Under the pieces are notes generated by a model that did no database searches, was not told where the DNA came from, and saw nothing but the letters and a program-made list of their open reading frames with translations. A stretch of 64,000 nucleotides of DNA from Candidatus Gastranaerophilales bacterium (GTDB taxonomy: Bacteria > Cyanobacteriota > Vampirovibrionia > Gastranaerophilales > Gastranaerophilaceae), in contig CALUWJ010000005.1 in the NCBI GenBank assembly GCA_944324455.1, positions 1 to 64,000 on the forward strand. The letters are read 5' to 3'. Positions within the stretch are counted from its first letter, which is position 1. Every line of letters begins with the position of its first letter. Both the position numbers and the translations under genes were made by a program. Below are positions 34,785 through 43,288 of the stretch, one piece after another.

Positions 34785-35636
34785 ATGTCAGAAAATTTAT
34801 ACCATGAAATTACTCCTGAGGGTTTCGGTATCGCAATAGAAAAAGATAAAGATTTATTTTCAGATAAATCAGATTTTCAAGAAGTGGATGTTTTTCATTC
34901 ACGCGCTTTTGGTAATGTTTTAACGCTTGACGGGTTAATGATGGTAACTGAAAGAGATGAATTTTTCTACCATGAAATGATAGCTCATATCCCAATGTTA
35001 ACTCATGAAAATCCTGAAAATATCTTAGTTATAGGCGGCGGTGACGGCGGAACAGTTAGAGAATTATTAAAACACCCATCTGTAAAACATATTGATATGG
35101 TTGAAATTGATAAAATGGTTATAGACGCATCTAAGGAATTTTTCCCAACAGTAGCGTTAGAGCTAAATAATCCAAAAGTTGATGTTAGAGTTGAAGATGC
35201 TATTGATTTTATTAAAGACAAAGAAAATATTTATGATGTTGTTTTAATTGATTCAACTGATCCTATTGGCCCTGGGGAAGGTTTATTTAACGAAGGATTT
35301 TATAACAATGTTAAGCGTGCCTTAAAAAAAGGCGGAATTGTTGTTCCTCAAACAGAAGGACCTTTTGCACAAAGCGAAAATATGAAAAAAACCTATGCGC
35401 TATTAAGAAAAGTGTTTAAAAATGTAGCTCCATACGCTGGACCTATGCCAACATACCCAGGTGGATATTGGTCTTGGGGTTTTTGCAGCAATGATGTTGA
35501 AATTCCGTTGGATTACACAAAAATTGATGAAAAAAGAGCACAAGAAATTTCAAAAACTTGTAAAATATACAATAGAAAACTTCACAGCGCAGTTTTCTGT
35601 GTTCCAAACTTTGTTTCAGAGCTAGCTAATGGATAA
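34785..35636 (+). CDS. speE: polyamine aminopropyltransferase (spermidine synthase)
   Basis: 283 residues. It transfers aminopropyl from decarboxylated AdoMet to putrescine. Signatures are LDGLMMVTERDEFFYHEM, the nucleotide loop VIGGGDGGTVRELLKH, VEIDKMVIDASKEF, LIDSTDPIGPGEGLF with the catalytic Asp, and YPGGYWSWGFCS. AAAGGAAAG precedes the ATG. It overlaps aroA by 8 bases. No speD is in the window, so the aminopropyl donor must be supplied from elsewhere. Confidence 0.95.
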   Translation: MSENLYHEITPEGFGIAIEKDKDLFSDKSDFQEVDVFHSRAFGNVLTLDGLMMVTERDEFFYHEMIAHIPMLTHENPENILVIGGGDGGTVRELLKHPSVKHIDMVEIDKMVIDASKEFFPTVALELNNPKVDVRVEDAIDFIKDKENIYDVVLIDSTDPIGPGEGLFNEGFYNNVKRALKKGGIVVPQTEGPFAQSENMKKTYALLRKVFKNVAPYAGPMPTYPGGYWSWGFCSNDVEIPLDYTKIDEKRAQEISKTCKIYNRKLHSAVFCVPNFVSELANG

Positions 35637-36930
35637 TATTTTAGAAACAAAAAAATTAATAAATGGATTAAAGGGGGAAATAACCATTCCCCCTGATAAA
35701 TCTATTTCTCATAGAGCATTGATTTTTGGTGCTTTGACTAATTCAAAAATTAAAATAAAAAATCTTTCAAAAGGCGAAGATTGTATTTCTACTCTTAAAA
35801 TTTTGGAAAAATTAGGGGTAGAATATGAATTTATATCAGAACATGATTTAATTTTAAATTCTTCTAAAGGTTTAAGCGCAAAAGAAAAAGTTATTTTAAA
35901 TTGCAATAATTCAGGGACAAGCGCAAGATTATTAGCAGGATTATTTTCAAGATGTGATTTTTCTTGTGTTTTAATTGGCGATGACAGTCTTTCAAAACGC
36001 CCGATGAAAAGAATAATTGCACCACTAGAGCTTATGGGGGCTAAGATTAAATCAAATGATAATAACCTCCCCTTAGAAATTGAAGGAACAAAATTAAAGG
36101 CAATTACATATCATTCACCAATTTCATCAGCACAAGTTAAAAGTGCACTAATATTAGCGGGGCTTGGAATTGATGAACCTACAAGAATTTATGAAAAAAC
36201 GCTATCAAGAAATCATTCTGAAATTATGCTTTCATATTTAGGGGCAGATATTAAGATAGGTCAAGATGATAAAGGGCATTTTGTTGAGGTTAAAAAAACA
36301 AAATTAATCCCAAAAGATATAGAAATAGCAGGCGATATTTCATCAGCGGCATTTTTTATGGTAGCAGCTGCAATAGTTCCAAATTCTGATATAACAATTA
36401 AAAATGTCGGAATAAACCCTACAAGAACAGGAATTTTAGATGTATTTAAACAAGCGGAAATTGATTTTTCAATAATAAATGAAAGATTGGTTTCATCTGA
36501 ATTGGTTGCTGATATTAGGGTTAAATATACAAAAAACATTAAACCTTTTGAAATAAAAGGTGATTTAATTCCAAGATTAATTGATGAAATCCCGATTTTA
36601 GCAATTTTAGCAGCAAAAGCTCAAGGAATAAGCACAGTATCAGATGCTCAAGATTTAAGAAATAAAGAGTCAGATAGAATAAAAACAATTGTTGAAGCTC
36701 TATCTTTTTTGGGAATTAATATAAAAGAAAAACCTGATGGTTTCAATATTAAAGGCTGTGATGAAATAAATAAAACAGCTATATTAGAAACACATTTAGA
36801 TCATAGGCTTGCTATGAGCTTTTATGTTTTATCTATGATTAATAATCAAGCAATGAAAATAAAAGGATTTGATTGTATAAATACTTCATTTCCCGAATTT
36901 TTAAAACTTATAAAAGAATTAAAAAGCTAG
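35629..36930 (+). CDS. aroA: 3-phosphoshikimate 1-carboxyvinyltransferase (EPSP synthase)
   Basis: 433 residues. It catalyses the PEP-dependent step of the shikimate pathway. Signatures are PPDKSISHRALIFGAL, NNSGTSARLLAGL, LSKRPMKR, SAQVKSALILAGL and RNKESDRIKT, then LDHRLAMSF near the C terminus. The ATG lies within the end of speE, implying translational coupling. No other aromatic-pathway gene is adjacent. After it come 129 bases with a weak hairpin but no clear terminator. Confidence 0.96.
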   Translation: MDNILETKKLINGLKGEITIPPDKSISHRALIFGALTNSKIKIKNLSKGEDCISTLKILEKLGVEYEFISEHDLILNSSKGLSAKEKVILNCNNSGTSARLLAGLFSRCDFSCVLIGDDSLSKRPMKRIIAPLELMGAKIKSNDNNLPLEIEGTKLKAITYHSPISSAQVKSALILAGLGIDEPTRIYEKTLSRNHSEIMLSYLGADIKIGQDDKGHFVEVKKTKLIPKDIEIAGDISSAAFFMVAAAIVPNSDITIKNVGINPTRTGILDVFKQAEIDFSIINERLVSSELVADIRVKYTKNIKPFEIKGDLIPRLIDEIPILAILAAKAQGISTVSDAQDLRNKESDRIKTIVEALSFLGINIKEKPDGFNIKGCDEINKTAILETHLDHRLAMSFYVLSMINNQAMKIKGFDCINTSFPEFLKLIKELKS

Positions 36931-37059
36931 TTTCCCTTCTGCTAAAATCCTTTCTTTTGCGACTTTAGCAATTATTATAATATGCCTTTTAATTAATTCT
37001 AATCTAAAATGACATATTCTTACGTTTTAGAAAACTAAAAATAATAATTTTAAGGGAAA

Positions 37060-37266
37060 TTAATTGTTGCTTATTAAAATTGCTTTAAAAGCAGCCAAGC
37101 TTCTTATTGAAATACCTTTTGAAGTTTCTTTTTGTTCGTTAGCAATGTTGAATATTTTTACAATTCTTCTGATTTCATCGGCATTTTTTGTAGAGTTTGT
37201 AGCATAAACATTTTTAACTCTTTCAGGGGAAATGTTAAATAATGCGTTTAATTCAACTTCTGTCAT
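37060..37266 (-). CDS. small hypothetical protein
   Basis: 68 residues, mostly helical, with no signal peptide, membrane segment or recognised motif. It starts MTEVELNALFNISPERVK; the ELNALFNISPERV portion could form a short helix-turn-helix, but this is speculative. GAGAG lies about 10 bases before the ATG. It is monocistronic between aroA and the FlhA-like gene. Conservation is not known. Confidence 0.5.
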   Translation of the reverse strand: MTEVELNALFNISPERVKNVYATNSTKNADEIRRIVKIFNIANEQKETSKGISIRSLAAFKAILISNN

Positions 37267-37396
37267 AGCTTTTCTCTCAATTAACTAACTAATACCTTAT
37301 GTATTAATAAAGTATTTAAAATATAATCAATTGCACAAAACGCTCAAAAGTTTACAAAAGTTAATAATAAATTTACAAAAAACCACGGATTATCAG

Positions 37397-38848
37397 CTAA
37401 ATTTTACCTAAAACTGTTAATTTATACTCAGGTGCAACTTCTTCAAAACAAATAGTTGGAATATCCATGAATAATTGAGAAACAAGAATGAATATAACTT
37501 GTCTGTATTGCTGCGGAGCAATTAAAACAGCACTTTGATTGATTAAATCTTCTTTTGTTTCTTTTAAGATTTTTTTAAATTTAGAAAATTTAGATAAGTC
37601 TATTTTAACGCTTGATTCTTCATTATTTGTTTGCTTTTCCAATAATTCTAAAGTGTCATTATCTATTTCATAAGCAAAAATTTCTTTATCTTTATTGGAT
37701 ACGCTTTGAGAAATTTGCCTTGACAATGCCATTCTTAACTTATCTAATAAATCTGCTTTATTTGGGTCGTCTGAAAAATCGTTTAATTTTTCAAAAATAT
37801 AGACAATATCTTTAATGCTAACTTTTTCTCTGATTAATTGACTTAAAAGATATTTAAGCTCTGAAATGCTTATATAATCACCCAAAATTGTATCGGTCAG
37901 AAAAGAATTTTGATTGCTGACAAATTCAATATATCTGTTTAAATCGTTATAATCAAAAATTTCTTCAACATGCGCAATAGCATAATAGCTTAAATAATTT
38001 GCTATGTATTCGCTTGCTTCAATTCCTTCTATCCAAAAGTTTTCGCATTGATTTTTTTCAATCCAGATGATTTTTCTTTTGGTTAAGGGGTCTTTTATTT
38101 TAAATGAATTTTTGGGTAATTTTTCAATATTTAATTCATCTTCAAAAAAAGCAAGATGATTAGGATATGCTTTTGAATTAACAACGCTAACCCCATGGAT
38201 ATTAATTGAAAAATCAAAGGCGTCTAGTGATGTGTTTTCAATAAATTGAACTTTTGGAATTATATAGCCAAGCCCATGGGTTAATTCTTGTCTTACTTTT
38301 ACTGTTTGAGATAAAAGATTTTTTTCAATTTTCGGATCACACAAAGAATAATTTTCACTTGAAAGGCTTATTGAAAGCTTTTCTTCTCCTAAAAATTTAA
38401 TCATTTTAGAGGGGGCTAAAACTTCTTTTAAGTCTTTTTTAAGATTGTTTAATTCATCAATGTCTTTTTTGATTTCATCGTTTAAAATTTCTCTTTCTTC
38501 ATCTTTTGATGTTTCAAGAAATTTTTTAACCCGTTCAATTTTATCTTTTTTATCTTTTATTTTCTTTTGTAAATTCAAACAAAGTTCATAGGGTTCTTCT
38601 TTTGAATATAACATTTTTTCAACAGAATTTCTGAAATTAATTATATCATCATTTTCTTCTGTTTCTTGATTTTCAACTTCTTTTACAAAAATGCAATTAT
38701 AAACTATTTTAGAATTTTGTTCTGCTTCATAAATTGAATACAACTCCCAGCCTGAAATAGACATGGCGTTAAGCGTATTTTCAAGTAAAAGCGCATCTTC
38801 TGTTGGGATTTGTTTAATAGAATATTCTTGTCTAAATTGCTTCATCAT
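37397..38848 (-). CDS. soluble FlhA cytoplasmic-domain paralogue with an N-terminal DUF4177-like domain
   Basis: 483 residues with no membrane segment. Residues 5-57 resemble a DUF4177-type fold (NAMSISGWELYSIY). Residues 85-145 form a Lys/Glu-rich coiled coil. From about 153 to the end it aligns with the cytosolic part of FlhA encoded at 53578-55662: LGYIIPKVQF against LGYIIPNIRI, and LIREKVSIKDIVYIFEKL against LIREKVSIKDVIFIFERL, then LRMALSRQI against LRAALGRQI. FlhA_C forms the export gate's ring that docks chaperone-substrate complexes. This copy lacks the eight-helix membrane half. It is far from the flagellar operon. Function is inferred only. Confidence 0.8.
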   Translation of the reverse strand: MMKQFRQEYSIKQIPTEDALLLENTLNAMSISGWELYSIYEAEQNSKIVYNCIFVKEVENQETEENDDIINFRNSVEKMLYSKEEPYELCLNLQKKIKDKKDKIERVKKFLETSKDEEREILNDEIKKDIDELNNLKKDLKEVLAPSKMIKFLGEEKLSISLSSENYSLCDPKIEKNLLSQTVKVRQELTHGLGYIIPKVQFIENTSLDAFDFSINIHGVSVVNSKAYPNHLAFFEDELNIEKLPKNSFKIKDPLTKRKIIWIEKNQCENFWIEGIEASEYIANYLSYYAIAHVEEIFDYNDLNRYIEFVSNQNSFLTDTILGDYISISELKYLLSQLIREKVSIKDIVYIFEKLNDFSDDPNKADLLDKLRMALSRQISQSVSNKDKEIFAYEIDNDTLELLEKQTNNEESSVKIDLSKFSKFKKILKETKEDLINQSAVLIAPQQYRQVIFILVSQLFMDIPTICFEEVAPEYKLTVLGKI

Positions 38849-38854
38849 ATCTTT

Positions 38855-38863
38855 AGTTTAACA
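38855..38863 (-). promoter_or_regulatory. extended -10 giving a leaderless transcript
   Basis: TGTTAAACT on the minus strand ends 6 bases before the ATG at 38848. There is no Shine-Dalgarno. Confidence 0.35.
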
Positions 38864-38935
38864 CTATTTGAATTATTTTACAGTATTTATATTTGTAAAT
38901 TATTATAAATTTATCTTTTTATAAATTTAATATAT

Positions 38936-38943
38936 GATACAAT
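38936..38943 (+). promoter_or_regulatory. extended -10 close to the start codon
   Basis: TGATACAAT (TG at 38935-38936, hexamer 38938-38943) ends 9 bases before the ATG at 38953. No Shine-Dalgarno. Confidence 0.4.
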
Positions 38944-38952
38944 CTTTCTACA

Positions 38953-39585
38953 ATGAATATAATAAATTTTATTAAAAAATATATTGATTTTAGTTTTAAT
39001 AAAATTAATATTATTCCATTAGCTGTTCTAATAATAAATGTTCTGCTTTTAAGATTATTAAATATAACTGCAATTTATGAAAACAGTTTATTAGAAAATT
39101 TACAGCTGATTGCTTTGTTTTTGCCTATATTTTTTGCATTTAGGGCAAAAAATCATAAAGCGTTTTTTAATCTTGTTATCATGGTTTTAATTCTTATGAT
39201 TGCAAGAGAAATAAGCTATGGCAGAGTTATTTTTGGGGCGATTGACGGCCAGCCTAATGCTTTTTATCAGTGGAGCGATTATAAATATGGTTTTTTAGTT
39301 AACTATATTATAGGTATTTATATTGCAATAATGATTTTATACGCTTTTTTTAAAAAAATATACTTAGATGTTTTTGTTATATTAAGAAAAGTTAAAATGC
39401 CGTTTTGGTCCGTATTTTTCTGCGGATTGTGTACAATAGGGCAAGTGTTAGGCGAAGGAATATTAGAAAACACTGTTTTAGAAGAAACCTCTGAAATGGT
39501 TTTATATACTATAATTTCTGTTTTGGTAGTGTATTATGCTAAAAAGTTAAATAAAACTATTCATCCAAAACAGATTCATCAATAA
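38953..39585 (+). CDS. polytopic membrane protein, unknown
   Basis: 210 residues with about six membrane helices (near 20-38, 46-62, 68-86, 108-130, 146-162, 172-192). Acidic residues sit at helix borders (ENSLLENLQL and EGILENTVLEETSEM), perhaps a conserved polar site. It is not recognised as a transporter or enzyme. Its 3' end overlaps the converging small gene by 29 bases. It is divergent from the FlhA-like gene with about 100 bases between, so co-regulation is possible. Confidence 0.65.
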   Translation: MNIINFIKKYIDFSFNKINIIPLAVLIINVLLLRLLNITAIYENSLLENLQLIALFLPIFFAFRAKNHKAFFNLVIMVLILMIAREISYGRVIFGAIDGQPNAFYQWSDYKYGFLVNYIIGIYIAIMILYAFFKKIYLDVFVILRKVKMPFWSVFFCGLCTIGQVLGEGILENTVLEETSEMVLYTIISVLVVYYAKKLNKTIHPKQIHQ

Positions 39586-39901
39586 TTTCATCTGTTAATT
39601 CTTCTTTTTTTTCTGATGTATTTTTTATTTTCTTTTGAGAAGAATCTTTTTCTTTAAGTGTTTTCATAAGCATGATTGAACCGGCATTTGCCATGGCAAG
39701 CCCGTTTAGGGATGCACGAAGTTGAGCAGATCTGTCTTGGAAAGTGTTTTGTTGTTCTTGGTTTTCTTCTTCTATTATTTCTTGAGCAAAATATTCGCCG
39801 CCTTGGCCCATTTTTTCTTCTGACATTTTATTTGCCATTGCAGAGCCGTCGCTTGCGTTAAAATAACCACTAACAGGACTTATCCCTCTGTTATCAACCA
39901 T
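39557..39901 (-). CDS. hypothetical Gln/Glu-rich small protein
   Basis: 114 residues. It has a Gly/Ser-rich, flexible N terminus (MVDNRGISPVSGYF), a charged middle (IIEEENQEQQ), a short Ala/Leu/Met-rich helix (LNGLAMANAGSIMLM) and an acidic/basic tail. GAGGG is 7 bases before the ATG. There is no known domain. It resembles small structural or assembly-associated proteins only in composition. Function is unknown. Confidence 0.55.
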   Translation of the reverse strand: MVDNRGISPVSGYFNASDGSAMANKMSEEKMGQGGEYFAQEIIEEENQEQQNTFQDRSAQLRASLNGLAMANAGSIMLMKTLKEKDSSQKKIKNTSEKKEELTDEIIDESVLDE

Positions 39902-40006
39902 TATTTACCCTCATGCAAAATATTTTTATGATAATAGCATTTTTTAATTTAAAAAACAACACTATTTTGTCTTACAAAACATGAAAAGAAAATTTTTTGC
40001 GCAGGA

Positions 40007-40735
40007 TTAATTTTTAAAAAAATTTTGAATTTTTTCTATGGCTTCTTTTTCGCTAAAGCCTTTGTTATTTGGCTCACAGTTGCCCCAAAGAGCAAGAATT
40101 GTATCAATATTTTTATAATTTTTACAAGAATTTATGTTGTTTATATTATCATCAACAAAAAGTGCTTTTTGATAATTATTTTCTTTCATATAATTTTCAA
40201 AAAATTCGCCTTTTGATGAAAACTTATCAAGCTCATCTCTTGCAAAGACTTTGTTTTCATCTAAATTAAAATTGTATTCGCTAAATCTTTTTAAAATTGA
40301 AGATTTATTTTTTTTAGAAGCCACAACTATATTAATTTTTTCTTTATTGTAAAATTCTTTAATGTCATAGAAAAATTGATAAGGTGTTTCTAATTTTTGC
40401 CAAAAATCATAATGATTTTTTATTAAATCAGCTCTAATCTGAAGAAAATTTTTGCAAAATTCTTCTTCTTTTTTAATATCTCTATTAGAAATCAGTTTTT
40501 TATATTGCGCTACAATATCTTCTTCTTTGGTGTTTGAAAAAAGAAGAAGATTATAATAATAAAACATCCAGATATTATAAACCAGATATTTGTATTTAGA
40601 AAAAAGCGCATAAGATTTTTCTTCAACAGGCTCAAATAAATTTATCCCTGTTTGAATATATCTGTTTACAAGATATACTTCTTTTATTGTGTCAAAAAGC
40701 ACTCCATCGAAATCTAAGAATAATATTTTCTCCAT
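40007..40735 (-). CDS. HAD-superfamily hydrolase
   Basis: 242 residues. Motif I is FLDFDGVLFD (nucleophile Asp8, acid/base Asp10). Motif II Ser is in VVASKK, motif III a Lys, and motif IV FVDDN. The helical cap (about 20-120) is large and unusually aromatic. It is a phosphatase or phosphoglycolate phosphatase-like enzyme of unknown substrate. TGATATTTT ends 6 bases before the ATG, the leaderless layout seen elsewhere in the window. Confidence 0.8.
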   Translation of the reverse strand: MEKILFLDFDGVLFDTIKEVYLVNRYIQTGINLFEPVEEKSYALFSKYKYLVYNIWMFYYYNLLLFSNTKEEDIVAQYKKLISNRDIKKEEEFCKNFLQIRADLIKNHYDFWQKLETPYQFFYDIKEFYNKEKINIVVASKKNKSSILKRFSEYNFNLDENKVFARDELDKFSSKGEFFENYMKENNYQKALFVDDNINNINSCKNYKNIDTILALWGNCEPNNKGFSEKEAIEKIQNFFKN

Positions 40736-40756
40736 ATAAAGAAAATATCATAAAAA

Positions 40757-40918
40757 TTAGTATCCATAAAGTTTTATTTTAGGTTTTATATTTTGTATTT
40801 TAATTTTTTCAGCAAGTGCTTGGAGTCTATATTCTCTATATTCATTTAACAGGTACTCCGAGTAGTCTGAAAAGTCGTATTTCTCCGTTTCTAAAATTAG
40901 TTTTTCTTTCTTTTCCAT
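40757..40918 (-). CDS. small hypothetical protein (53 residues)
   Basis: It starts at the ATG at 40918, which has GGAG 7 bases upstream; an earlier in-frame ATG would add ten residues without a ribosome site. The product is charged and helical (NEYREYRLQALAEKIKI), with no motif. It lies between the DUF4145-like and HAD genes on the same strand, with gaps of 21 and 70 bases. It is probably real because of the ribosome site. Function is unknown. Confidence 0.45.
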   Translation of the reverse strand: MEKKEKLILETEKYDFSDYSEYLLNEYREYRLQALAEKIKIQNIKPKIKLYGY

Positions 40919-40988
40919 TTTTACTCCATCAATAAAAAATAACATCATATTAATATAAAGTATTTTTGATGGGTAAAATTGCTAAATA

Positions 40989-41789
40989 CTAAAAAATCAG
41001 TAACATTTTTAATATTAGTATTAAAGAAATAATCACAAAAATGCAAAATAATACGTGTTTTAGCGAGCTTTTTTTCTTTTTATTGTTTTTTTTAGGTTTA
41101 GATTTTGCTTTTTGCGGTTTATTAATATTTTCTTTTAGATTTTTCTTTGCTTGTTTTACTTTTTCTTTAATTTTCTTTTGAGCGGGGGTTAATTCTTTCT
41201 TTTTATATTTTTTTGTATTTTTAATAAAATTTTTATCTTTAAAACCGTTTTCATCTTTTTTTTCAACTTGAGAATTAAATTCACCTTGTTTTGAATTTAA
41301 TAATTCTTCTTTTTGTTCTTGGGCTAATTGAACATATTTATCAATAAGTTTATTGTCTTTCAATGGTTTTTGGGTGACTAAAAGGGTAGTGTCAAATTGA
41401 AGTTTGTTTATTTTTTCATCTTTCTTTTTTGAATAAGCATAGTTAATTGCTGCTTCAAAAGCTCTTTCTATTGCTTCAATTACATCAGAGGGTTTAGAAT
41501 CTTCACCATGGGCTGATTTATTTCCTATTTTTTTAATAAAAAATAAGTCATCAATAAATTCTTTTTCTTTTTCTGTTTTAATTTTGTCTTTTAAACAATT
41601 CAGAGTATCATCAAATGTTAAATTTGGATTTTGATGATTTAAGATTTTTTTAGCCATTTTTTCGGCAAAAATTCTAAGCTGAATAGCGCATTGATTAAAA
41701 TATTCATCTCGAAATAATTTTTCTGAGTCTAAAATTATTTCATAAAGTTCTTTATCAATCGTTTTTAAAAAATCAAAATTGCTCGCCAT
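40989..41789 (-). CDS. DUF4145-like protein with Lys-rich linker and C-terminal membrane anchor
   Basis: 266 residues. The N-terminal 115 residues match the DUF4145-type helical fold (CAIQLRIFAEKMAKKI, then FFIKKIGNKSAHG), often found with restriction, defence or signalling proteins. A strongly basic linker (about 165-238) follows, then one hydrophobic helix at the extreme C terminus (about 243-265), so it is tail-anchored with the domain in the cytosol. It is 5 bases downstream of the receiver/GGDEF-like gene and probably works with it. Confidence 0.7.
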   Translation of the reverse strand: MASNFDFLKTIDKELYEIILDSEKLFRDEYFNQCAIQLRIFAEKMAKKILNHQNPNLTFDDTLNCLKDKIKTEKEKEFIDDLFFIKKIGNKSAHGEDSKPSDVIEAIERAFEAAINYAYSKKKDEKINKLQFDTTLLVTQKPLKDNKLIDKYVQLAQEQKEELLNSKQGEFNSQVEKKDENGFKDKNFIKNTKKYKKKELTPAQKKIKEKVKQAKKNLKENINKPQKAKSKPKKNNKKKKSSLKHVLFCIFVIISLILILKMLLIF

Positions 41790-41794
41790 TTATT

Positions 41795-43144
41795 TTATTG
41801 TGCTTTTTTTCTTAAAACAATAATGAATTTATCAATCAATTCGCTGAGCATAAGTGAAACTTTGCGATAATTTAAAATAGTAAAATCTACAGATTCTGTT
41901 TCAAAAAGTCTTTTTTGTTCATCATCAACAATGCTTAAACGAACTATGGCATTTTCAATGCCATCATATTCTATTGCCATTGAAGCATTAACTCCGTTAG
42001 CAGAAACACTAAACAATGATTTTGCTCCCGTGTAGGCGTTTATTGCAAAATCTTGTCTTTTTATTTTTAAAATATTTTCATATTTTTTAAATACGGGCGC
42101 AATAACAACTTTTAGTTTTCTTTGATATGCTTGGTTGAAAAGCTTTACGCTATTTTTATCAAAATTACTTTGAGCTTCATTTATTGGAGCTATTGGATTG
42201 TTTTTGTTTATAATTTTATTTTCTTTTTGTTTTTCTATAATATCTTTTGGTGTTTCAAATATAATTTTATTATCCGGTGTATTTGAATAAAAATCTGAAG
42301 CCACAATCAATGAATTAGTATTTTCATTTGCTTTTTCTAAAGCGGCATCTAAGGCTTCTTTGATATCTTCAAATTTTTGTTCTTGAACTTCAACAACACC
42401 TGCGTTAGCACCTGAATCAATACCAAGATTTGTGTTTATCCTCTCAAATACGCTATATGCTCCGTTTAGTTTTGTTTTTTGAAGATATACATAGAATTTG
42501 TCAACATCTTTTATTGCAATAGAATCATTTAAACGAATTGATTTTTTAATGATTTCTATAAATTCTTTCGGATTTTTATAGTTTGGATATTTTTTATCAG
42601 GAGAAATTAATAAAATACAAGCTCTTTGAGAGTATTTTCTTGTTTGAGCTATTTCGTTTTTCAAAAATTCATCACAATATTTTTGAGTATAAACTCCTGT
42701 ATCAGCTTGAACAACTCCAAGAGCAGTTAAGAAATTGGCTTGAGATTCAATGTTCATATTCAATTCATTTTTTTGTAAGCACCAAATAACTCTTATTAAT
42801 AGTTCATAATCAATAATAGGCATAAATAAAACATCGCTAATACCGTTATCAAATGCTTCAATAATAACTTCTCTTGAACAGTTTTCATTGATTAGAAGTA
42901 TTGGGAGGTTTTTATATATTTCTTGTTTTTTAAGGCTTTTTATTAAATTAATTGCTTGAATGTTGTTGTTATCGCAATGCAGAATTAAAACATTCGGGCT
43001 AAAACCGTCGAACATGTTTTGCGCTTCTTCAATTGAGCAGGATTTGATTTTATCAAGATTTCTTAATAATACCAATTTTTGAGAAATTTGGTTTATCAAC
43101 TCTTGTCTGTTGCTAACTATTACAACGGTATTTATATCTGCCAT
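41795..43144 (-). CDS. degenerate receiver plus degenerate GGDEF-type protein
   Basis: 449 residues. Residues 5-125 have the receiver pattern but lack the acidic pocket (SNRQE), and His56 replaces the phosphoacceptor Asp in VLILHCDNN. Residues 150-290 resemble a GGDEF fold without a GGDEF motif (GANAGVVEVQE aligns near its end). A third region (about 335-449) is an unassigned alpha/beta domain. It probably acts by protein contact, not by phosphorylation or c-di-GMP synthesis. The tail-anchored DUF4145-like gene follows directly. Confidence 0.7.
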   Translation of the reverse strand: MADINTVVIVSNRQELINQISQKLVLLRNLDKIKSCSIEEAQNMFDGFSPNVLILHCDNNNIQAINLIKSLKKQEIYKNLPILLINENCSREVIIEAFDNGISDVLFMPIIDYELLIRVIWCLQKNELNMNIESQANFLTALGVVQADTGVYTQKYCDEFLKNEIAQTRKYSQRACILLISPDKKYPNYKNPKEFIEIIKKSIRLNDSIAIKDVDKFYVYLQKTKLNGAYSVFERINTNLGIDSGANAGVVEVQEQKFEDIKEALDAALEKANENTNSLIVASDFYSNTPDNKIIFETPKDIIEKQKENKIINKNNPIAPINEAQSNFDKNSVKLFNQAYQRKLKVVIAPVFKKYENILKIKRQDFAINAYTGAKSLFSVSANGVNASMAIEYDGIENAIVRLSIVDDEQKRLFETESVDFTILNYRKVSLMLSELIDKFIIVLRKKAQ

Positions 43145-43272
43145 TAAATAATATTACTCCACAATAATTCTACTTAATTATTACAATACTACAAAAACCG
43201 CTTTTGTAAAAGATTTTTAAAAAATATAATATTTAAAGTCCTCTTAATTTATGACGACAAAAAGCCAGTGTT

Positions 43273-43281
43273 TGCTAGAAT
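43273..43281 (+). promoter_or_regulatory. extended -10 giving a leaderless transcript
   Basis: TGCTAGAAT ends 7 bases before the ATG at 43289. The same TGCTAGAAT sequence precedes the RND operon. Confidence 0.5.
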
Positions 43282-43288
43282 AGATTTT

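Noticed and set aside
36931-37059. Hairpin near 36945-36975 and 37000-37035 after aroA
   Set aside because: Stems of about 7 bp with long loops and no following T-run; too weak to call a terminator.
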